Below are positions 17,163 through 25,882 of a stretch of DNA of 64,000 nucleotides, piece by piece. The DNA is from Halomicroarcula saliterrae. Lineage in GTDB: Archaea; Halobacteriota; Halobacteria; Halobacteriales; Haloarculaceae. The first letter of the stretch is position 1; every line of letters begins with the position of its first letter. The notes below the pieces were generated by a model that saw only the letters and a program-made list of their open reading frames with translations, was not told the DNA's origin and ran no database searches. Location of the stretch: positions 62,001-126,000 of the forward strand of contig NZ_JAMQON010000003.1 of NCBI RefSeq assembly GCF_031624395.1. The letters run 5' to 3'. Made by a program: the position numbers and the translations under genes.

Positions 17163-18893
17163 ATGCGGATTCTCGGTATCGAAGGCACCGCCTGGGCAGC
17201 CAGTGCTGCGCTCTACGAGACGGAAACCCCTGACAGCGCCGGCGACGACCACGTGCGCATCGAGACCGACGCGTACCAGCCCGACAGCGGCGGCATCCAC
17301 CCGCGCGAGGCCGCCGAACACATGGGCGAGGCGATTCCACAGGTCGTCGAGACGGCCGTCGGCCACGCACGGGAGCGGGCGGCGGCGGACGGCGACCCGG
17401 TGTTCGACGCGGTTGCCTTCTCCCGGGGGCCGGGGCTGGGCCCCTGTCTCCGCATCGTCGCCACCGCAGCGCGGGCCGTCGCCCAGCGGTTCGACGTGCC
17501 CCTCGTCGGCGTCAACCACATGGTCGCACACCTGGAGGTGGGTCGACAGCGTTCGGGCTTTGACTCCCCCGTCTGCCTGAACGCCTCCGGCGCGAACGCC
17601 CACGTGCTCGGCTACCGAAACGGTCGCTACCGGGTGCTGGGCGAGACGATGGACACCGGCGCGGGCAACGCCATCGACAAGTTCACGCGTCACATCGGCT
17701 GGCAACACCCCGGCGGACCGAAGGTCGAACAACACGCCCGCGACGGGGATTACCACCCGCTGCCCTACGTGGTCAAGGGGATGGACTTCTCCTTCTCTGG
17801 CGTCATGAGCGCGGCCAAGCAGGCCGTCGACGGCGCGAGCGGCGGTTCGGCAGGCGAGCGCGGCGAGTCCGACGGTGTCCCGGTCGACGACGTCTGTCGC
17901 GGGCTGGAGGAGACTATCTTCGGGATGCTGACCGAGGTCTCCGAGCGGGCGCTGTCGCTGACCGGCGCGGACGAACTGGTGCTTGGCGGCGGCGTCGGCC
18001 AGAACGAGCGCCTCCAGGGGATGCTCGGGGAGATGTGCGAGCAACGCGGCGCGCAGTTCTACGCCCCCGAGAACCGCTTCCTGCGGGACAACGCCGGAAT
18101 GATCGCGATGCTGGGCGCGAAGATGTACGCCGCCGGCGACACCGTCGCCATCGAGGACTCCGCCATCGACTCGAACTTCCGGCCCGACGAGGTGGCAGTG
18201 ACGTGGCGCGGGCGGGACCCCGTGGGTCCCGCCGGACGAGCGAGCGGGCACAGCCCGCGAGCCGACGAGAGCGTCGACCGGCCGGCCGGAGACGGGGCCG
18301 AACTGCAGGGCGCCGAGGCGACGGTCACCATCGAGTCCGACCGCGTCCGCAAGGACCGCACGCCGCGGAGTTACCGCCACCCGGAACTCGACGAGCGGCT
18401 GCGGACCGAACGCACCAGACAGGAGGTGCGGCTGACGAGCGAGGCCCGCCGCCACGGCGTCCCGACGCCGCTGGTGCTCGACGTGGACCCCGACGAGGCC
18501 CGAATCGTGTTCCAGCGCGTCGGCGAGGCGGACCTGCGGGAGTCGCTGTCCGCCGAGACCGTGGCCGCCGTCGGCGGGCACCTCGCCCGTATCCACGACG
18601 CCGGCTTCGTCCACGGGGACCCGACGACGCGGAACGCACGCGTCGCGCCGCGAACCGGAGCGAACCGCGAGCGACGCGTCTACCTCATCGACTTCGGGCT
18701 GGGGTACCACACCAGCGAGCCCGAAGACCACGCGATGGACCTCCACGTGCTGGCCCAGTCGCTGGCCGGGACCGCCGACGACCCCGACGGGTTGTTCGCC
18801 GCGGCCCGTGAGGCCTACCGCGCCGAGAGCGACCACGCCGACGCGGTGGTTGCCAGTCTGGCCGACATCGAGGGCCGCGGGCGCTACCAGTAA
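17163..18893 (+). CDS. kae1: Fused Kae1-Bud32: tRNA t6A synthase and kinase/ATPase
   Basis: A 576-residue fusion of the two KEOPS core subunits that make N6-threonylcarbamoyladenosine at A37 of ANN-decoding tRNAs. The Kae1 half (about 1-345) has the metal ligands in NHMVAHLEVG, the loop GAGNAIDKFTRHIGW, and VLGGGVGQNERLQG. The Bud32 half (about 380-576) has FVHGDPTTRNARV (catalytic Asp) and VYLIDFGLGY (Mg-binding Asp). The linker around residues 350-378 contains an extra Gly/Arg-rich stretch encoded by palindromic DNA (18211-18260). It sits 6 bases behind S27ae. Confidence 0.97.
   Translation: MRILGIEGTAWAASAALYETETPDSAGDDHVRIETDAYQPDSGGIHPREAAEHMGEAIPQVVETAVGHARERAAADGDPVFDAVAFSRGPGLGPCLRIVATAARAVAQRFDVPLVGVNHMVAHLEVGRQRSGFDSPVCLNASGANAHVLGYRNGRYRVLGETMDTGAGNAIDKFTRHIGWQHPGGPKVEQHARDGDYHPLPYVVKGMDFSFSGVMSAAKQAVDGASGGSAGERGESDGVPVDDVCRGLEETIFGMLTEVSERALSLTGADELVLGGGVGQNERLQGMLGEMCEQRGAQFYAPENRFLRDNAGMIAMLGAKMYAAGDTVAIEDSAIDSNFRPDEVAVTWRGRDPVGPAGRASGHSPRADESVDRPAGDGAELQGAEATVTIESDRVRKDRTPRSYRHPELDERLRTERTRQEVRLTSEARRHGVPTPLVLDVDPDEARIVFQRVGEADLRESLSAETVAAVGGHLARIHDAGFVHGDPTTRNARVAPRTGANRERRVYLIDFGLGYHTSEPEDHAMDLHVLAQSLAGTADDPDGLFAAAREAYRAESDHADAVVASLADIEGRGRYQ
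18211..18260 (+). repeat. In-frame palindromic insert in the Kae1-Bud32 linker
   Basis: A perfect 10-bp inverted repeat (18211-18220 with 18224-18233, loop CGT) is followed by GCGGGC-ACA-GCCCGC. Both lie exactly between the two domains and encode a Gly/Pro/Arg/Ser-rich linker. They look like small GC-rich palindromic units accepted in frame. Confidence 0.5.
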
Positions 18894-18933
18894 TCCGGAA
18901 CGCACACTTTGCTCGCGTGCCTACGGCAGGGAG

Positions 18934-19350
18934 ATGCGCTATCTAATCTGGGCTGTCGTCGCACTGCTTGGCTACACACTCGTCCCGCCGCTGGTGAAGC
19001 TGGCCACCGCCGACATCCCCAACGAGGTCGTCCTGCTCATCTCGAACGGGATGCTCGTCGTCGCCGGCATCGCCATCGTCGTCGCCTCCGACATCTCTGT
19101 CACGCCGTATCTCACCCACGAGCGGGCTATCTACGCTTACGGCGCCGGTATCGCCCTCACCGTGGGTATCGTCTCGTACTACCGGGCGCTGGCCGCCGGC
19201 CCGGTCAGCGTCGTCGTCCCCATCTTCGGGATGTTCATCGCCACCAGCTCTATCCTCGGCATCGCCGTCCTCGACGAACCGCTCACCGGGCGAAAGGTGG
19301 CCGGTATCGGGCTGGCCGTCGCCGCGGTCTACCTCACGTCTGTCGAATAG
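18934..19350 (+). CDS. EamA/DMT-type transporter, half size
   Basis: A 138-residue membrane protein with about five helices, equal to one EamA domain. Family features are the N-terminal helix-break LVPPLVKLA, YYRALAAGPVSVVVPIFGM and the final AVLDEPLTGRKVAGIGLAVAAVYL. Full-length members have two such repeats, so this would work as a dimer. The substrate, probably a small metabolite, is unknown. It lies 40 bases behind Kae1-Bud32. ATG 18934 is preferred because the upstream open frame is a shadow of the Bud32 end. Confidence 0.85.
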   Translation: MRYLIWAVVALLGYTLVPPLVKLATADIPNEVVLLISNGMLVVAGIAIVVASDISVTPYLTHERAIYAYGAGIALTVGIVSYYRALAAGPVSVVVPIFGMFIATSSILGIAVLDEPLTGRKVAGIGLAVAAVYLTSVE

Positions 19351-19510
19351 CGGTCGCGGTGGCCGGGAGCGAAGGGTGCGACGACCGTCGCACCCGAGCG
19401 ACCCGGGGAAGGGCAGGTCGTCCCGAGTGAGCATCCGGCGAGCGCGATGCCCCGGGCGAAAAAAGGTCGGGTGGCAAAGTTGTTTAACGGATGCGTGAGT
19501 AACGCCCGAT

Positions 19511-19786
19511 ATGGTAGACAAACCCCAGTCAGGGGAACTGTTCGGCGTCCCGTACAACTTCGAGCGGCCCAGTCTGAAGCGGCTCCTCTCCTCGTACTGG
19601 CAGCCCGGCGACGGGATGCTCGTCGAGAAGCCCTTCGGCATCGGGTACACGCTGAACCTGGCGAACTGGCGCGCGTGGGTCGTGCTGGCCGTCGCCGGTG
19701 CGATGCTGTATCAGGAACGCAGCGGCGGGAGCGACGAGTTCGAGGACGAGGAAGCCGACGAGCCGGTCGAAGTCGTCGTCGACTGA
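19511..19786 (+). CDS. DUF5808 domain protein
   Basis: A 91-residue protein. MVDKPQSGELFGVPYNFERP with SYWQPGDGMLVEKPFGIGYTLNL is the DUF5808 pattern known from haloarchaea. One short hydrophobic segment (AWVVLAVAGAMLYQ, about 57-70) may associate with the membrane, and the C-terminus is very acidic. The role is unknown. A TTGTTTAACGG element about 30 bases upstream may be its promoter. Confidence 0.8.
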   Translation: MVDKPQSGELFGVPYNFERPSLKRLLSSYWQPGDGMLVEKPFGIGYTLNLANWRAWVVLAVAGAMLYQERSGGSDEFEDEEADEPVEVVVD

Positions 19787-19852
19787 GACGAGCCCCGACC
19801 CAGTCGGAAGCGGTTTCGACGCCTCTTTTGCGGCGGTCGGCGGAGTATCGCT

Positions 19853-20524
19853 ATGCTCAACTTCGTGACCACGAACCCCGGCAAGGTCCGGGAAGCGACG
19901 GCGTATCTGGACGACGAGGTAGTTCAGTTCGACTTCGACTACCCGGAGGTTCAGGCGGACGACCTCGGCGCGGTGGCGGCCCACGGCGCCCGCGAGGCGT
20001 ACCGGGCGGCCGACGGGCCGGTCATCGTCGACGACGCCGGGCTCTTCATCGACGCGTTCGACGGGTTCCCGGGGCCCTACTCGTCCTACGTCGAGGACAG
20101 GGTCGGCATCGACCGGGTCTGGCGCATGACCGAGCCCGAGAGCGACCACGGCGCGGCGTTCAAGACGGTCATCGCCTACTGCGACGGCGAGGGGTTCACC
20201 GCGACGCCGGAGCCCGGCGGTGTCGACCGCGGGGAGACACCAAGCGAGCCCCGCGGGCAGGACCTCGCGGGGGAAGCGAGCCGCGGCGGAGCGACCACCG
20301 ACGAGCAGGTCGCCGGCGGCGAGGGCGCGCTGCCGGTGAAGCTGTTCGAGGGGCGTGTCCCCGGCGAACTCGTGGCCCCCCGCGGCGAGGGCGGGTTCGG
20401 CTTCGACCCCATCTTCGAGCACGACGGCACCACGTTCGCGGAGATGAGCACCGACGAGAAAAACGCCGTCTCCCACCGCGGGCGGGCGCTGGCGAAGTTC
20501 GCCGAATGGTATGTCACACGCTGA
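19853..20524 (+). CDS. rdgB: XTP/dITP pyrophosphatase (RdgB/HAM1)
   Basis: A 223-residue member of the HAM1 family, which removes non-canonical purine nucleotides (XTP, dITP) as a house-cleaning step. It has TTNPGKVREATAYL for triphosphate binding, DDAGLFIDAFDGFPGPYSSYV with the metal-binding acidic pair, GFGFDPIF, and the C-terminal SHRGRALAKFAEW. An insertion of about 30 residues (from GGVDRGETPSEP to TTDEQVAGG) interrupts the loop before LPVKLFEG; it is encoded by palindromic GC-rich DNA. The 3' end overlaps the next gene by 14 bases. Confidence 0.93.
   Translation: MLNFVTTNPGKVREATAYLDDEVVQFDFDYPEVQADDLGAVAAHGAREAYRAADGPVIVDDAGLFIDAFDGFPGPYSSYVEDRVGIDRVWRMTEPESDHGAAFKTVIAYCDGEGFTATPEPGGVDRGETPSEPRGQDLAGEASRGGATTDEQVAGGEGALPVKLFEGRVPGELVAPRGEGGFGFDPIFEHDGTTFAEMSTDEKNAVSHRGRALAKFAEWYVTR
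20249..20272 (+). repeat. Palindrome inside the RdgB loop insertion
   Basis: CCCCGCG at 20249-20255 pairs with CGCGGGG at 20266-20272 around a 10-base loop. It is the core of an in-frame insert of roughly 90-100 bases that RdgB homologues normally lack. The coding result is a Gly/Arg/Glu-rich disordered loop. Confidence 0.45.
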
Positions 20525-21287
20525 GCCCGGAACCGCGCTCATCACGGGCGCGTCCGCCGGTATCGGCGAAGCGCTGGCCCGCGAGTTCGCCGCCCACGGC
20601 CACGACGTGGTGCTCGTCGCGCGCCGGGCAGAGCGCCTGCGATTACTCGCCGCCGACCTCGAATCGCAGGGCGTGACGGCGACGCCTATCGTTCGGGACC
20701 TCGACAGCGCGTCGGCCGCCGTGGAGTTACACGGCGAGGTCACCGACCGCGGGCTCGGCGTCGATATCCTCGTCAACAACGTCGGCGTCGGTACGTACGG
20801 CCCCTTCGCCGAGAGCGACCTCGACGAGGAGCGGACCCAGTTACGGCTGAACGTCGTGCTCCCGGTCGAACTCACGCGGCTCTTTCTCGACGAGTTTCAG
20901 GGTGGTGGCAAGGTGCTCAATCTCGGCTCGATGGCCGGACGGGCCCCCGGACCGGGGCTGTCGGGCTACTACGCGAGCAAGGCCTACGTCAACAGCTTCA
21001 CCGAAGCCATCGCCGAGGAGCTGCGCGGCGAGGTAGACGTGACGCTGGTCTGTCCGGGCCCGGTGGACACGGAGTTCACCGAGCGGGCCGGGATGAGCGA
21101 CTCGTCGATCGGGTCGGTCAGCTCGAACACGCCGGAGGCGGTGGCCAGCGCGGCCTACACCGGACTGATGAACGGGGAGACCGTGGTCGTCCCGAGCCGG
21201 GCGATGCGTGTCGTCGACGTGCTGGGCCGGATTGCGCCGCGGTCGGTCGTCCGCCGCGTCACCCAGTGGGTAAACAGCGGCCGCTGA
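20511..21287 (+). CDS. Short-chain dehydrogenase/reductase
   Basis: A 258-residue classical SDR using NAD(P)H. The cofactor motif is TGASAGIGEALAREF (TGxxxGxG), followed by VARRAERL, where Arg residues favour NADPH. NNVGVGTYG is the NNAG equivalent and YYASKAY holds the catalytic Tyr and Lys. The substrate is unknown. The ATG lies inside the end of rdgB (14-base overlap), so co-transcription and coupling are likely. Confidence 0.9.
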   Translation: MSHAEPGTALITGASAGIGEALAREFAAHGHDVVLVARRAERLRLLAADLESQGVTATPIVRDLDSASAAVELHGEVTDRGLGVDILVNNVGVGTYGPFAESDLDEERTQLRLNVVLPVELTRLFLDEFQGGGKVLNLGSMAGRAPGPGLSGYYASKAYVNSFTEAIAEELRGEVDVTLVCPGPVDTEFTERAGMSDSSIGSVSSNTPEAVASAAYTGLMNGETVVVPSRAMRVVDVLGRIAPRSVVRRVTQWVNSGR

Positions 21288-21372
21288 CGGCTCCCCGGGC
21301 CACGTCGCATGTATTTTCAAGTCGTGGGAACGACGACCGTAGTTGAAGTACCGGAATCCGAGATATGCAGGT

Positions 21373-23064
21373 ATGTCGCGACAGCTCATCGAACAGTACA
21401 AGCGGTTAATACGGCGTTCGCTGGACCTCGTCGGCGTGTCAGGCTCTATCGAGCGGAAGGTGCTCGCGGCCGTCGGCCTCCAGTTCGGTGTGTCCGTCGC
21501 GCTCGCCGTCGTCGCCGTCCGCTTCAGCGGCCTCGTCCAGTTCGCGCTGACGGCGCTCCTGCTGGCCGGCGCGACGGTCGCGTTCGCCAACACCGTCTTC
21601 ATCACCCGCGAGGACCTCGTCAACCCGGTCGTGACGCTCTCGGCACGGGCCGACCGCATCGCGGCCGGCGAGATAGCCGTCGCCGTCCCCGACAGCGACC
21701 GCGAAGACGAGGTGGCGAGCCTGCTCGACTCGTTCGACGCCATGCAGGCCACGCTGTCGACGGTGGCCGAGCAGGCCGACGCGCTCGCACAGCAGGAGTT
21801 CGACGACCCGGTGCTGGAGGAGGAGGTGCCGGGCACCTTCGGCGAGTCGCTGGACCGGATGGCGACCAGCCTCGACACGTACACGACCGAACTACGGGAG
21901 ACGACCGAGAACCTCGAACAGCAGTCGGCGGCCCTCTCCGAACTGGTGGCGGCCTTCGGCGAGGCGACCCAGCGGGCGAAAGCCGGCGACCTGACGGCGA
22001 CCATCGACGCCGAGTTCGACGAGGTGGACGAGCAGTTCCAGCGGGTCGTCACCGACTACAACGACCTCCTTCGGACGCTCGCGGACACCGTGGGCGAGGT
22101 GACCGACTTCGCCGACGAGGTGGCCGAGTCGAGCCACCGCGTCACCGAGAGCGTCGGCGAAATCGACCGGGCGAGCGACGAGATCGCGCGCTCGGTCCAG
22201 GACATCTCGACGGACGCGAGTCGGCAGGCCGACCGCCACGAGGCGGTCGCCCGGGACATGAACACGCTGTCGGCCACCGTCGAGGAGATAGCCGCGACGG
22301 CCACCGACGCCGCAGAGACCGCGGAGCGAGCGGCCGAGCGGGGTCGCGAGGGGCGGGCAGAAGCCGCGACGGCCATCGACGAACTGGAGCTGATGACCGC
22401 CCGTATCGACGAGATCGCCGACTCGGTCGAGGGGCTCGTAGCGGAGATTGCCGAGATAGACGAGGTGGTCGACCTCATCACCGAAGTGGCCGAACAGACC
22501 AACATGCTGGCGCTGAACGCCTCCATCGAGGCGGCGCGGGCCGACGCGGACGGCGACGGCTTCGCGGTCGTCGCTCGGGAGGTGAAATCGCTGGCCGAGG
22601 AGACTCGGGACGCCGCCGCGGAGATATCCGAGCGCATCGACGCCGTACAGGACACGGCCGGCGAGACGGTCAGCGACGTGGAGGCGACCAGCGAGCGCGT
22701 GGCGGACAGCACCGACAGCATCGAGGCGACGCTGCGTGACTTCGAGGACATCGTCGGCGTGGTCGGCGAGGTCAACACCGCCATTCAGGAGATATCCGAC
22801 GCGACCGGCGAGCAGGCCGAGACGACTCAGGAAGTCGTGTCGGCCGTCGACGAGGTCGCGACGGTCAGCGACCGGACGAAGGCCGAGGCCGAATCCGTCG
22901 CCGCCGCCACGGAGGAACAGACCGCCACCATCTCCGAGGTGACCGGGGAGGTCGAATCGGTCGCGATGCGCACCGACGACCTGCACGACCTCCTCCAGCA
23001 GTTCGACGTGACCGAGTCGCGGACGACCGCCACCGAGGTGTTCGCCACCGGCGCGGACGACTAG
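21373..23064 (+). CDS. Methyl-accepting chemotaxis transducer (Htr family)
   Basis: A 563-residue transducer. Two membrane helices lie at about 29-50 and 53-75 with only a few residues between them, so there is no outer sensor domain. A HAMP linker follows (about 76-130), a second HAMP-like stretch may lie around 195-245, and then a long coiled-coil signalling domain with the highly conserved tip [17 protein letters not shown]. It should signal to CheA/CheW. The short N-terminus suggests it senses an intracellular, membrane or partner-bound cue. The stop shares the palindrome CTAG with the convergent PIN-like gene. Confidence 0.92.
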   Translation: MSRQLIEQYKRLIRRSLDLVGVSGSIERKVLAAVGLQFGVSVALAVVAVRFSGLVQFALTALLLAGATVAFANTVFITREDLVNPVVTLSARADRIAAGEIAVAVPDSDREDEVASLLDSFDAMQATLSTVAEQADALAQQEFDDPVLEEEVPGTFGESLDRMATSLDTYTTELRETTENLEQQSAALSELVAAFGEATQRAKAGDLTATIDAEFDEVDEQFQRVVTDYNDLLRTLADTVGEVTDFADEVAESSHRVTESVGEIDRASDEIARSVQDISTDASRQADRHEAVARDMNTLSATVEEIAATATDAAETAERAAERGREGRAEAATAIDELELMTARIDEIADSVEGLVAEIAEIDEVVDLITEVAEQTNMLALNASIEAARADADGDGFAVVAREVKSLAEETRDAAAEISERIDAVQDTAGETVSDVEATSERVADSTDSIEATLRDFEDIVGVVGEVNTAIQEISDATGEQAETTQEVVSAVDEVATVSDRTKAEAESVAAATEEQTATISEVTGEVESVAMRTDDLHDLLQQFDVTESRTTATEVFATGADD

Positions 23065-23528
23065 CCCCGCGGGTCGCGGTCCGGACCGGGGTACGCGCCG
23101 CCCTCGACGAACCCGTACAGCGACTCGGCGTCGAACAGCGCGGCGAAGGCGTCCGGCGTCCGGACGCTGACCTGCATGTGCTCTTTGAGCGCCATCCCGG
23201 TCTTCGCGCTGCGGAGCGTCTCGTCGTAGCTGAGCACGTGCGCGGCGTCGCCCCGATAGGCCGAGGCGAGCGCCGGGTGGTCGCCGTCGGGGTGGTCGAC
23301 CGGTTCGCGCTCGGCCTCGATACGCTCGCGCCAGTCGGCCGCCAGCGCGTCGTCGGCCAGCGCCGCGACGACGGCCTCGGCGTCGGCCAGAAGCTGGTCG
23401 CTGGCGACGAGCGTGACCCAGGAGTGTCGGCGGACGTGGTCGAGCGCCTCGCGGGCGTCACCGCCACACAGCAGGTCCGCGGCGAGCACGTCGGCGTCGG
23501 CGACGACGCGAGCGGCGACCTCAGACAT
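23061..23528 (-). CDS. PIN-like protein (VapC-like, DUF7384 type)
   Basis: A 155-residue protein. [16 protein letters not shown] resembles the first strand and Asp of PIN domains (vDxNvl), [16 protein letters not shown] the middle, and [14 protein letters not shown] the later acidic site. PIN proteins cleave RNA and are often toxins. The gene overlaps a 34-codon ORF (ATGTCTGA, 23521-23528), the arrangement of antitoxin-toxin pairs. Assignment to the haloarchaeal PIN-like DUF7384 group is from memory. Its stop shares CTAG with the chemotaxis gene. Confidence 0.7.
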   Translation of the reverse strand: MSEVAARVVADADVLAADLLCGGDAREALDHVRRHSWVTLVASDQLLADAEAVVAALADDALAADWRERIEAEREPVDHPDGDHPALASAYRGDAAHVLSYDETLRSAKTGMALKEHMQVSVRTPDAFAALFDAESLYGFVEGGAYPGPDRDPRG

Positions 23529-23625
23529 CGTCGGCCTCCTCGCGCCGCGCGGCGAGAGCGTCCCGGACGTCGTCGACGGTGGTTCGGTGCTCCGTGGCGC
23601 GCTCGAACAGGTCGGCCCAGTCCAT
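23521..23625 (-). CDS. 34-residue partner of the PIN-like protein
   Basis: A tiny ORF starting ATG 23625, MDWADLFERATEHRTTVDDV, ending with a TGA that overlaps the ATG of the PIN-like gene by 8 bases. Its composition (charged, two short helices) and a TATA-like GATTTTTG about 27 bases upstream support a real leaderless gene. It is a candidate antitoxin or structural partner, by position only. Confidence 0.6.
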   Translation of the reverse strand: MDWADLFERATEHRTTVDDVRDALAARREEADDV

Positions 23626-23904
23626 ACCCGAGCGTACGAAGCGGGGACAAAAATCGGTGCCGTCTGCCACCTGTCTGACGGGAGTTTATGTCGGGGCCAC
23701 CCTTCCCACCGATACGGGCGCGCACTGGCAGCTACGTTCGCTACCCATGCTATCGGTAGCACGTCCCATCCTCCTGTCACGCGCCCGGATACTTGCACCC
23801 CCTTTTGCCGCCGTCGACCCGACAGCCACACCGCCGGCTGTCCGTTCGCGGGGTCGTTCACGTCCCGGACCGCCGGACCCGTTCGAGGCGGAGCAGCCGG
23901 GGTA

Positions 23905-24564
23905 TCAGGCCTCGCTACGCAGCGCCGAGCGGACCTCGTCGAGCCCGTCGTGTGTCGTCATCACGGCGAGGCTGTCCCCGGCCTCGATGGTCGTCTGTGG
24001 CAGCGGAATCGTCATCGACTCGTGGGCCCGGCCGTGGGCGTAGATATGTGCGTCGCCGGGTAGTGACACCTCGACGACGCGCTTGCCGATAGCCGAGGAG
24101 CCCTCGGGCACGTCGACCGAGGCGATGGAGAGCTGTTCGGTCAGGTCGGCGAGCACGTTGAAGTCACCGCCCAGCAGCGCGGTCTTGGCGCCGGCAGCGC
24201 CCAGCCGCTCGGGGTAGATGATGTCGTCGACGTCGGCGGCGTACTTCTCGTATATCTCCTCGCGGTAGTCGGCGTCGATGCGCAAGACGGTGCGACAGCC
24301 GTGTTCCTTGGCTATCATGCAGGCGGTGAAGTTGGTGTTCAGGTCGCCCGTGAGCGCACCGATGGCGTCCGCCTCGTCGATGTCCGCCTCCAGTAACGTG
24401 GACTCCTCGCTCCCGTCACCGTGGACGACCCGGAACCCGGCCTCAGTCGCGCGGTCGACCTTCCCCCTCGCGCGCTCGACGATGACGACCTCGTGGCCTT
24501 CGCTCTGGAGGATGTGGGCTGTCCGGGTCCCGACACGGCCGTAGCCGACGATGACGAACTTCAT
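23905..24564 (-). CDS. trkA: TrkA-type potassium uptake/channel regulator
   Basis: A 219-residue soluble RCK protein. MKFVIVGYGRVGTRTAHILQ is a complete NAD-binding Rossmann motif, followed by the acidic strand end VVIVERA and the GDG loop. From about residue 140 there is a TrkA-C (RCK_C) domain with GDAHIYAHGR. It should gate a K+ transporter or channel in response to NAD(H) or other nucleotides. ATG 24564 puts the Rossmann motif at the start as in the family. No membrane partner is adjacent. Confidence 0.9.
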   Translation of the reverse strand: MKFVIVGYGRVGTRTAHILQSEGHEVVIVERARGKVDRATEAGFRVVHGDGSEESTLLEADIDEADAIGALTGDLNTNFTACMIAKEHGCRTVLRIDADYREEIYEKYAADVDDIIYPERLGAAGAKTALLGGDFNVLADLTEQLSIASVDVPEGSSAIGKRVVEVSLPGDAHIYAHGRAHESMTIPLPQTTIEAGDSLAVMTTHDGLDEVRSALRSEA

Positions 24565-24776
24565 GCACCGGGATACGACAGCCAGCACCAAAAATGTGAA
24601 CGTGTGTCAGGGTCGGGTCGCCCGCGACCGTCGCGCCGAGACACAGCGCCACACCGGTATCTCCTAGCCCGGCGTGAGAGAGGTGGTGTCCCGTCTGGCG
24701 GCTGCCGGCAACTGACCAGCCTGTCGAGACGGGTCACCGGAACGAGAAGTGTCGTCTTACCGCATCAGGACCGGGT

Positions 24777-25706
24777 TCACGGAGTTCCAGTGGGCGTCTC
24801 CGTTCCGGCCTCGGTTTCGGTCGGAGTTTCGGTCTCAGTCGGGGTTTCAGTCTCAGTCGGGGTTTCGGTCTCAGTCGGGGTTTCGGTCTCGTTCGCAGTC
24901 GTTTCGTTCGCAGTCGTCTCGTTGACGACAGTCACGTTCGCGGTGTCCGTGACCGGGGTGTCGTTGACCAGCACCGGGTCGTCGAGCAGCCCCGAGGTCT
25001 CGACGTAGTCGAGCGTCTGGTTCCCGGAGTTCTCGAGGTGGAGCATCGCGGTGAGCTCCTGTCCCGTCGCCAGTTGCAGTTGCGTCTCGTTCGTCTCGTT
25101 GCCCATCTCGGCGGGCGTTTCAGTCGGCGTCTCGTTGCCCATCTCGGCGGGCGTTTCAGTCGGCGTCTCGTTGCCCGTCTCGGCGGGCGTTTCAGTCGGC
25201 GTCTCGGTCGGCGCTTCAGTCGTCGTCTCGTTGTCCGTCGCGTTCTCTATCAGGGAGTCCTGGGCGTCGTAGTTGGCTCCGGGCACGTCGAACAGCGTGA
25301 TGGTCACGTCGCTGTACGTCCCGGCGGGTAGATACTCAGAAGCGCCGACGACGCTGCCGACAGTCTGTTCGCTGGCGAGGCTCTCGTCGTGGATGACGAC
25401 GTAGCCGGGTTCGGTCAGCGTCACCTCGGAGACCGTCACCGTCTGGCCGTCGGTCTCCTGGTCGTCGAACGTCACCGACGGTGTCTCGGTCGTTTCGTTG
25501 TCCGTCGGCGTTCCGACGCCGTCGTCCGGCGTCGGCGTCTCATCGGTCGGCGTCTCGTCAGTTGGCGTCTCGCCGTCGGGGGTCGGCGTCTCGTTGGTCG
25601 GTGTCTCCTGCTGTGCTACCGGACCGGATACGGCACCGGCCTGTGCTGTGAGGGCCGCGACTGCGACCACGGCAGCGATGGCGACGAGTGTTTTGTTCCG
25701 TGTCAT
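24777..25706 (-). CDS. Secreted Thr/Pro/Glu-rich DUF7282-like protein
   Basis: A 309-residue exported protein. A Sec-type signal (MTRNKTLVAIAAVVAVAALTAQA) precedes a Thr/Pro/Glu linker. A folded domain at about 75-150 (VTFDDQETDGQTVTVSEVTL; GYVVIHDESLASEQTVGSVV) matches the haloarchaeal DUF7282 pattern. It is interrupted by about 13-residue repeats (ETPTETPAEMGNE) and ends in TETETP repeats. No C-terminal membrane anchor is visible, so it is either released or held by another route. Many Thr and NxT sites suggest glycosylation. It is monocistronic, with a TATA-like region upstream. Confidence 0.75.
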   Translation of the reverse strand: MTRNKTLVAIAAVVAVAALTAQAGAVSGPVAQQETPTNETPTPDGETPTDETPTDETPTPDDGVGTPTDNETTETPSVTFDDQETDGQTVTVSEVTLTEPGYVVIHDESLASEQTVGSVVGASEYLPAGTYSDVTITLFDVPGANYDAQDSLIENATDNETTTEAPTETPTETPAETGNETPTETPAEMGNETPTETPAEMGNETNETQLQLATGQELTAMLHLENSGNQTLDYVETSGLLDDPVLVNDTPVTDTANVTVVNETTANETTANETETPTETETPTETETPTETETPTETEAGTETPTGTP

Positions 25707-25882
25707 GTCTTTTCCTTGTAACGCAGGCGAGGGGACAAAAGGCGGATAGATAAACGGAACCGACAGTTCAGAACCGAAGAGACTGGCATCCGTCACGGAC
25801 AGACCGGTCGGTGAGCGAAGGGACATCTTATCCGACCGGCTTTCGACACGCGTTTACGCCGGGGCGGCCGACAACTGGCAAT

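Noticed and set aside
17034-18905. 623-codon minus-strand frame over Kae1-Bud32
   Set aside because: Antisense to an unmistakable t6A enzyme; arises from GC-rich codon bias.
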